The position numbers and the translations under genes are program-made. From positions 1 to 54,303 of the forward strand of contig CANPWM010000006.1 of assembly GCA_947584295.1 (NCBI GenBank): a DNA stretch of 54,303 bases, in the 5' to 3' direction. The notes below the pieces were generated by a model. The model saw only the letters and a list, made by a program, of their open reading frames with translations. It was not told the origin of the DNA and did no database searches. Position 1 is the first letter of the stretch, and each line of letters starts with the position of its first letter. Positions 50,418 to 54,303 of this stretch are shown one piece after another. The stretch is from an uncultured Oscillospiraceae bacterium (GTDB lineage Bacteria; Bacillota; Clostridia; Oscillospirales; Oscillospiraceae).

Positions 50418-51758
50418 ATGAATTGGAGTAGCAGAGAAGAGGCTAAAGAGAGTATAAAAAAGGTTATTGCGGATTATTATACTCAATTTATGAAAAAAGG
50501 AGAGTATATCCCGGGAGAACGGATACAATACGCATCGACGGTGTTTGACGAGAGAGAGCTGTGTTCAGCGGCAGACGCACTTCTTGATTTCTGGTTGGGG
50601 GCAGGTAAGCGTGCGAGTGAGTTTGAGCGGGACTTTGCAAAATGGCTGGGAGTTAGATTCTGCAGTTTGGTGAATAGTGGTTCCTCTGCAAATCTCTTGG
50701 CAGTTAAAGCTCTGACGATCCCTGAATTGGGCGACAGACGTATTATGCCAGGAGATGAAGTGATAACTGCCGCTTGCGGATTTCCAACCACAGTTACCGC
50801 TATAATTAACTGTGGGGCGGTGCCAGTTTTTCTTGATGTCACAATTCCACAGTATAATTTGGATGTGAGCCGTCTTGAGGAGGCATATACCAGCAGGACA
50901 AAAGCAGTTATGATTGCGCATACGCTGGGTAATCCATTTGATTTGTCTGCTATTAAGTCGTTCTGTGACAAGCACAATCTTTGGCTTATTGAGGATAATT
51001 GCGATGCGCTTGGTGCCGAATACACGATAGGTGGGATAACGAAGTACACAGGAACATGGGGAGATATTGGTACCAGCAGTTTTTATCCCCCTCATCATAT
51101 AACGATGGGTGAAGGTGGATGCGTTTATACCAATAATCCAATTTTGCATAACGCTATAGTTAGTTTCAGAGATTGGGGTAGAGATTGTGTGTGTCCTCCG
51201 GGACATGATAATTTCTGCGGCCATCGGTTTGATGGGCAACATGGGGAATTACCAGTCGGATATGACCATAAGTATGTGTTCAGCCGATTTGGTTTCAATC
51301 TGAAAATAACAGAAATACAAGCGGCTATTGGCTGTGAACAGTTGAAAAAGTTGCCTGATTTTATTGAGCGCCGTCGCCATAATTGGAAGTATCTGCGGAG
51401 CGCCCTCAGTCCGCTGGAGAGTAAATTTATTATGCCAGAACCGGCTGAAAACAGTACCCCATCTTGGTTTGGATTCCTCCTGACGGTTCGTGAGGGAAGC
51501 GGACTAAATAGGAACAAGATTGTTCAATATCTTGAACAGAATAATATTCAGACCAGACTGCTTTTCAGCGGCAATTATGTTCGTCAGCCTTGCTTTGACG
51601 GATTAAGAGGGTCCAATTTATATCGTGTAGTCGGCAACCTCGATAACTCAGACTGTATAACAGATAATACTTTCTGGATTGGGGTGTATCCAGGAATGAG
51701 CGACAGTATGCTTGACTATATGGTAAAGATAATTTTTGAGGCGGTACAACAGGCATAA
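50418..51758 (+). CDS. PLP/[2Fe-2S] sugar 3-dehydrase, RfbH/E1-SpnQ type
   Basis: 446 aa, the RfbH length. DegT/DnrJ fold: FCSLVNSGSSANLLAVKALT, DEVITAACGFPTTVTAIINC, EDNCDALGAEYT. The Schiff-base Lys is replaced by His in SFYPPHHITMGEGG, the hallmark of the 3-deoxygenating enzymes. Cluster cysteines are present: Cys in EDNCDA, then RDCVC and NFC (C-x61-C-x-C-x7-C, matching the E1 pattern). It removes the C3 hydroxyl with electrons from a reductase; no E3-like reductase is in the window. A GGAGGAG site precedes the ATG. AT-rich. Confidence 0.9.
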   Translation: MNWSSREEAKESIKKVIADYYTQFMKKGEYIPGERIQYASTVFDERELCSAADALLDFWLGAGKRASEFERDFAKWLGVRFCSLVNSGSSANLLAVKALTIPELGDRRIMPGDEVITAACGFPTTVTAIINCGAVPVFLDVTIPQYNLDVSRLEEAYTSRTKAVMIAHTLGNPFDLSAIKSFCDKHNLWLIEDNCDALGAEYTIGGITKYTGTWGDIGTSSFYPPHHITMGEGGCVYTNNPILHNAIVSFRDWGRDCVCPPGHDNFCGHRFDGQHGELPVGYDHKYVFSRFGFNLKITEIQAAIGCEQLKKLPDFIERRRHNWKYLRSALSPLESKFIMPEPAENSTPSWFGFLLTVREGSGLNRNKIVQYLEQNNIQTRLLFSGNYVRQPCFDGLRGSNLYRVVGNLDNSDCITDNTFWIGVYPGMSDSMLDYMVKIIFEAVQQA

Positions 51759-51800
51759 TAAAAGCCAGCGCCGCAAAAAAAGAAATCGGAGAAATGGTTC

Positions 51801-52676
51801 ATGAAAGGTATTGTTTTGGCCGGGGGCAAGGGGACGCGGCTCTACCCCAATACGATTTCCGTTTCCAAACAGCTTTTGCCTGTCTATGACAAGCCACTCA
51901 TATATTACCCGCTTTCGGTCTTGCTTCTTGCGAATATCCGGGATATCCTGGTCATTTCCACACCCCAGGACATCGGAAACTACAAAAACCTCCTGGGAGA
52001 CGGCTCGCGCCTTGGCGTGAGCATTACATACACCGTGCAGGACAAGCCCCGGGGGTTGGCGGACGCCTTTATTTTGGGCGCGGATTTCATCGGCTCCGAC
52101 AGCGTGTGCCTTGTATTGGGGGACAACGTCTTTTACGGCCAGTATTTCTCCAGTATCCTGCAAAAAGCCCAGCAGCAGGCGGAGACTCACGGCGCGGCGG
52201 TCTTCGGCTATCCCGTGAAGCACCCGGAGGCCTTCGGCGTGGTGGAGTTTGACGACAGCGGTAAGGTCATCTCCATCGAGGAAAAGCCCCAAAATCCCAA
52301 ATCCAATTACGCCGTTCCGGGACTCTACTTCTACAACAACGACGTGGTAGAGATAGCAAAGAACGTGAAGCCCTCCCCGAGAGGCGAGATCGAGATCACG
52401 TCCATCAACAACGAATACCTCCGGCGCGGCCGGCTCCAGGTGACCCTGATGGGCCGGGGAATGGTATGGTTGGACACCGGCTCCCCTAGAGGGATGCACA
52501 AGGCCAGCGCCTTTGTCCAGACGGTCCAGGATATGCAGGGCTTCTACGTCTCCTGCATTGAGGAGATCGCTTGGCGCAGGGGCTTCATCACCACGCAGCA
52601 GCTCCGGAAGCTCGGCGAGGAGCTGAGTATGACGGAGTACGGACAGTATTTACTCTCAATTTGCAAGGAGAATTGA
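51801..52676 (+). CDS. rmlA: Glucose-1-phosphate thymidylyltransferase
   Basis: 291 aa, the classical RmlA length: [129 protein letters not shown]. It makes dTDP-glucose. The gene is GC-rich like the backbone and directly followed by rmlB. Confidence 0.96.
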   Translation: MKGIVLAGGKGTRLYPNTISVSKQLLPVYDKPLIYYPLSVLLLANIRDILVISTPQDIGNYKNLLGDGSRLGVSITYTVQDKPRGLADAFILGADFIGSDSVCLVLGDNVFYGQYFSSILQKAQQQAETHGAAVFGYPVKHPEAFGVVEFDDSGKVISIEEKPQNPKSNYAVPGLYFYNNDVVEIAKNVKPSPRGEIEITSINNEYLRRGRLQVTLMGRGMVWLDTGSPRGMHKASAFVQTVQDMQGFYVSCIEEIAWRRGFITTQQLRKLGEELSMTEYGQYLLSICKEN

Positions 52677-52678
52677 CA

Positions 52679-53698
52679 ATGACCATCATCGTCACCGGCG
52701 GAGCCGGATTCATCGGCTCCAACTTCATCTTCTATATGCTGAAGGCCAATCCGGACTGCCGCATCGTCTGCCTGGACAAGCTCACCTACGCCGGGAACCT
52801 GTCAACTCTGGCGTCCGTCATGAAGAAACCCAATTTCCGCTTCGTTAAGGCGGACATCTGTGACCGCGAGGCGGTGGACAGGCTCTTCGCGGAGGAGAAG
52901 CCCGACGTCGTTGTTAACTTCGCGGCGGAGAGCCACGTTGACCGCAGCATTGAGGATCCCGGCATCTTCCTGGAAACCAATATCCTCGGTACCCAGGTAC
53001 TGATGGACGCCTGCCGGAAATACAATGTGAAGCGATTCCACCAGGTCTCCACCGACGAGGTCTACGGCGACCTGCCTCTGGACAGGCCAGATCTGTTTTT
53101 CACGGAGACGACACCGATCCACACAAGCTCCCCGTACAGCGCCTCCAAGGCCAGCGCCGATCTTTTAGTGATGGCCTACCACCGCACCTATGGCCTGCCC
53201 GTGACCATAAGCCGCTGCTCCAATAACTACGGCCCCTACCAGTTCCCGGAGAAGCTTATCCCGCTTATGATCGCCAACGCCCTCAACGATAAGCCCCTGC
53301 CGGTCTACGGCGAGGGCCTCAATGTGCGCGACTGGCTCTACGTGGAGGATCACTGCAAAGCCATCGACCTTATTCTCCGGGGCGGCAAGATAGGGGAGGT
53401 CTACAACATCGGCGGCCACAACGAGATGCGCAACATCGACATCGTGAAGCTCATCTGCAAGGAGCTGGGCAAGCCCGAAACGCTCATTACCCACGTCACC
53501 GACCGCAAGGGCCACGATATGCGCTATGCCATCGACCCCACAAAGATCCACGCCGAGCTGGGCTGGCTCCCGGAGACGAAATTCGCCGATGGCATCGTCA
53601 AGACCATTCGCTGGTACCTGGCCAACCGCCCCTGGTGGGAGGAAATTGTCAGCGGGGAGTACCAGAATTACTACCGCAAAATGTACGAAACCCGTTAA
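52679..53698 (+). CDS. rmlB: dTDP-glucose 4,6-dehydratase
   Basis: 339 aa from the ATG at 52679 (AAGGAG 8 nt upstream, at the rmlA stop). [87 protein letters not shown] (Tyr-x-x-x-Lys), [55 protein letters not shown]. It makes dTDP-4-keto-6-deoxyglucose, the entry compound for the deoxysugar block. Last gene of the locus, followed by a terminator. Confidence 0.96.
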   Translation: MTIIVTGGAGFIGSNFIFYMLKANPDCRIVCLDKLTYAGNLSTLASVMKKPNFRFVKADICDREAVDRLFAEEKPDVVVNFAAESHVDRSIEDPGIFLETNILGTQVLMDACRKYNVKRFHQVSTDEVYGDLPLDRPDLFFTETTPIHTSSPYSASKASADLLVMAYHRTYGLPVTISRCSNNYGPYQFPEKLIPLMIANALNDKPLPVYGEGLNVRDWLYVEDHCKAIDLILRGGKIGEVYNIGGHNEMRNIDIVKLICKELGKPETLITHVTDRKGHDMRYAIDPTKIHAELGWLPETKFADGIVKTIRWYLANRPWWEEIVSGEYQNYYRKMYETR

Positions 53699-53703
53699 CC
53701 CCC

Positions 53704-53735
53704 GCCGCTCCGCCTCACGCCGGAGCGGCCTTTTA
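53704..53735 (+). terminator. Terminator of the capsule locus
   Basis: Perfect 9-bp stem GCCGCTCCG/CGGAGCGGC (53704-53712, 53721-53729), then CTTTTA, six bp after the rmlB stop. Confidence 0.85.
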
Positions 53736-53765
53736 CCTCTCACCACAAAAATTCCCACGAAATCC

Positions 53766-53936
53766 TTGACTTCATCGCCAACATGGAGTACCCTGTTCTT
53801 GCGGCCTGCCCGCCCCGCTATGACGCGCGGCCCCGGCAACCGCCGGAGAGCCGAATACCGATCCCACCAGCCGAGGCAGAGTTCCGCTCTGCCTTCTCTT
53901 TGTTCCCGCGAATCTTGCCACAAGGGGGCCGCCAGA
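53766..53936 (+). promoter_or_regulatory. Leader of last gene with terminator-like hairpin
   Basis: A weak promoter (TTGACT at 53766-53771, 17 bp, TACCCT at 53789-53794) could start a GC-rich leader. It holds CCGGC-AACC-GCCGG and, at 53875-53893, a perfect 7-bp hairpin GGCAGAG/CTCTGCC followed by TTCTCTTTGTT, which looks like an attenuator. I could not match it to a known riboswitch. Confidence 0.35.
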
Positions 53937-54303
53937 ATGACACAGTCAAATACCGCGGCGGAAAAGGCCGGGGAGGGTCTGCGCGGGACCGTAATCGCAA
54001 GCCTTACGGCGGCCATGGAGAGCGGGGACGTGGAACGCGCGCGGGAGGCTCTGTGGGAGGCACTGTCCGCTTTTGCGGGGGAGCAGTTCAGGACTGCCAA
54101 GGGCTTGAGCTACACGTACTTTGTCCGGGGCAACGAGCTCTTTTTTACACGCAAGGAGAAGTCCGTCACCCGCGCCAGCGTCAACATGGCCTTTGACACG
54201 GCCCTGCGGCTCCAGCGGGAGGGTACGGCCATCACCGGCCCCAAAATGCTGCGCTGCTTCGGCGCCAGCTACCTCTACCCCGTCTTTATCCGCGTCGGCG
54301 TGG
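53937..54303 (+). CDS. Unknown conserved protein, 3' end outside window
   Basis: Partial, 122 codons visible. ATG 53937 has AAGGGGG 8 nt upstream. The sequence starts with a polar stretch (MTQSNTAAEKAGEGLRGT), then helix AALWEALSAF-like, TYFVRGNELFFTRKEKSVTR and ASVNMAFDTALRLQREGTAI, ending in a strand region (GASYLYPVFIRVGV) at the window edge. There is no signal peptide or known motif. It is not part of the capsule locus, being behind its terminator. I do not recognise it. Confidence 0.65.
   Translation, partial: MTQSNTAAEKAGEGLRGTVIASLTAAMESGDVERAREALWEALSAFAGEQFRTAKGLSYTYFVRGNELFFTRKEKSVTRASVNMAFDTALRLQREGTAITGPKMLRCFGASYLYPVFIRVGV

Noticed and set aside
53800-53880. Possible SAM (S-box) riboswitch because of a CGGCAACC string
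   Set aside because: The remaining conserved S-box segments (the AGAGGTGGAGGGAC-like start and GGTGCNAATTCC) are missing, and the string forms a simple hairpin.

Overview
The window looks like chromosome from a Gram-positive member of the Clostridia, most likely an Oscillospiraceae-type gut commensal. This is inferred from strong AGGAGG ribosome sites, sigma-A type promoters (TTGACA/17 bp/TATAAT), a class B sortase with a (S/P)PXTG-type substrate, an LCP protein, and a GC-rich backbone interrupted by AT-rich islands. No rRNA or complete tRNA is present, so the taxonomic call is indirect.

Layout. Positions 1-757 are AT-rich and gene-poor and end at the 3' half of a tRNA-Arg(CCU) gene (758-802) followed by its own terminator; this looks like the right end of an integrated element. 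1.0-8.4 kb carries housekeeping and regulatory genes (XRE regulator with a 58-aa membrane protein, WYL regulator, DegV protein, YcxB-like protein, esterase) mixed with decaying genes: an AbrB/SpoVT-like fragment, a Phd/YefM antitoxin with a stop at codon 3, and an AlbA-domain protein with an in-frame TAG. 8.5-14.0 kb, mostly minus strand, holds an AAA/DUF4143 ATPase with a palindromic promoter, an HTH regulator, an ECF sigma factor/DUF4367/secreted protein operon and a DUF6076-like protein. 14.1-17.4 kb is a compact mobilization module (RepA-like ATPase, oriT-like hairpins, MobC, MOB-P type relaxase with a gene nested in another frame) without an integrase. It is bracketed by two paralogous pairs: HTH proteins at 10.1 and 17.4 kb, and small unknown proteins at 14.1 and 18.2 kb. 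A VanZ-like protein and a small XRE regulator follow.

From 19.4 to 53.7 kb there is one very large exopolysaccharide/capsule locus, all on the plus strand and apparently read from promoters at 19.44-19.61 kb. It begins with the export and attachment machinery: a CpsC-like chain-length protein, a class B sortase, an LCP ligase, a sortase substrate, a CpsB phosphatase, a CpsD tyrosine kinase and the priming sugar transferase. Next come two complete gene sets for GDP-D-glycero-D-manno-heptose (25.2-28.9 kb and 30.2-33.1 kb), with galE and a UDP-glucose dehydrogenase between them, then three SDR enzymes that could turn GDP-heptose or GDP-mannose into a 6-deoxy sugar. An AT-rich core (36-45.5 kb) holds the glycosyltransferases, Wzy, Wzx and two O-acyltransferase genes that are out of frame at homopolymers, one of them at a G10 tract. 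The last block (45.6-53.7 kb) encodes RmlA, RmlB, an RmlC-type epimerase, an NDP-hexose 2,3-dehydratase, a Gfo/Idh 3-ketoreductase, an RfbH/E1-type 3-dehydrase and two SDR reductases. Together these predict a dTDP-2,3,6-trideoxyhexose of the rhodinose type, which is best known from actinomycete antibiotics.

The most notable points are the trideoxyhexose cassette, two poly-G tracts that look like phase-variation switches, the doubled heptose pathway, the sortase-substrate pair inside the capsule operon, and the nested gene in the relaxase.
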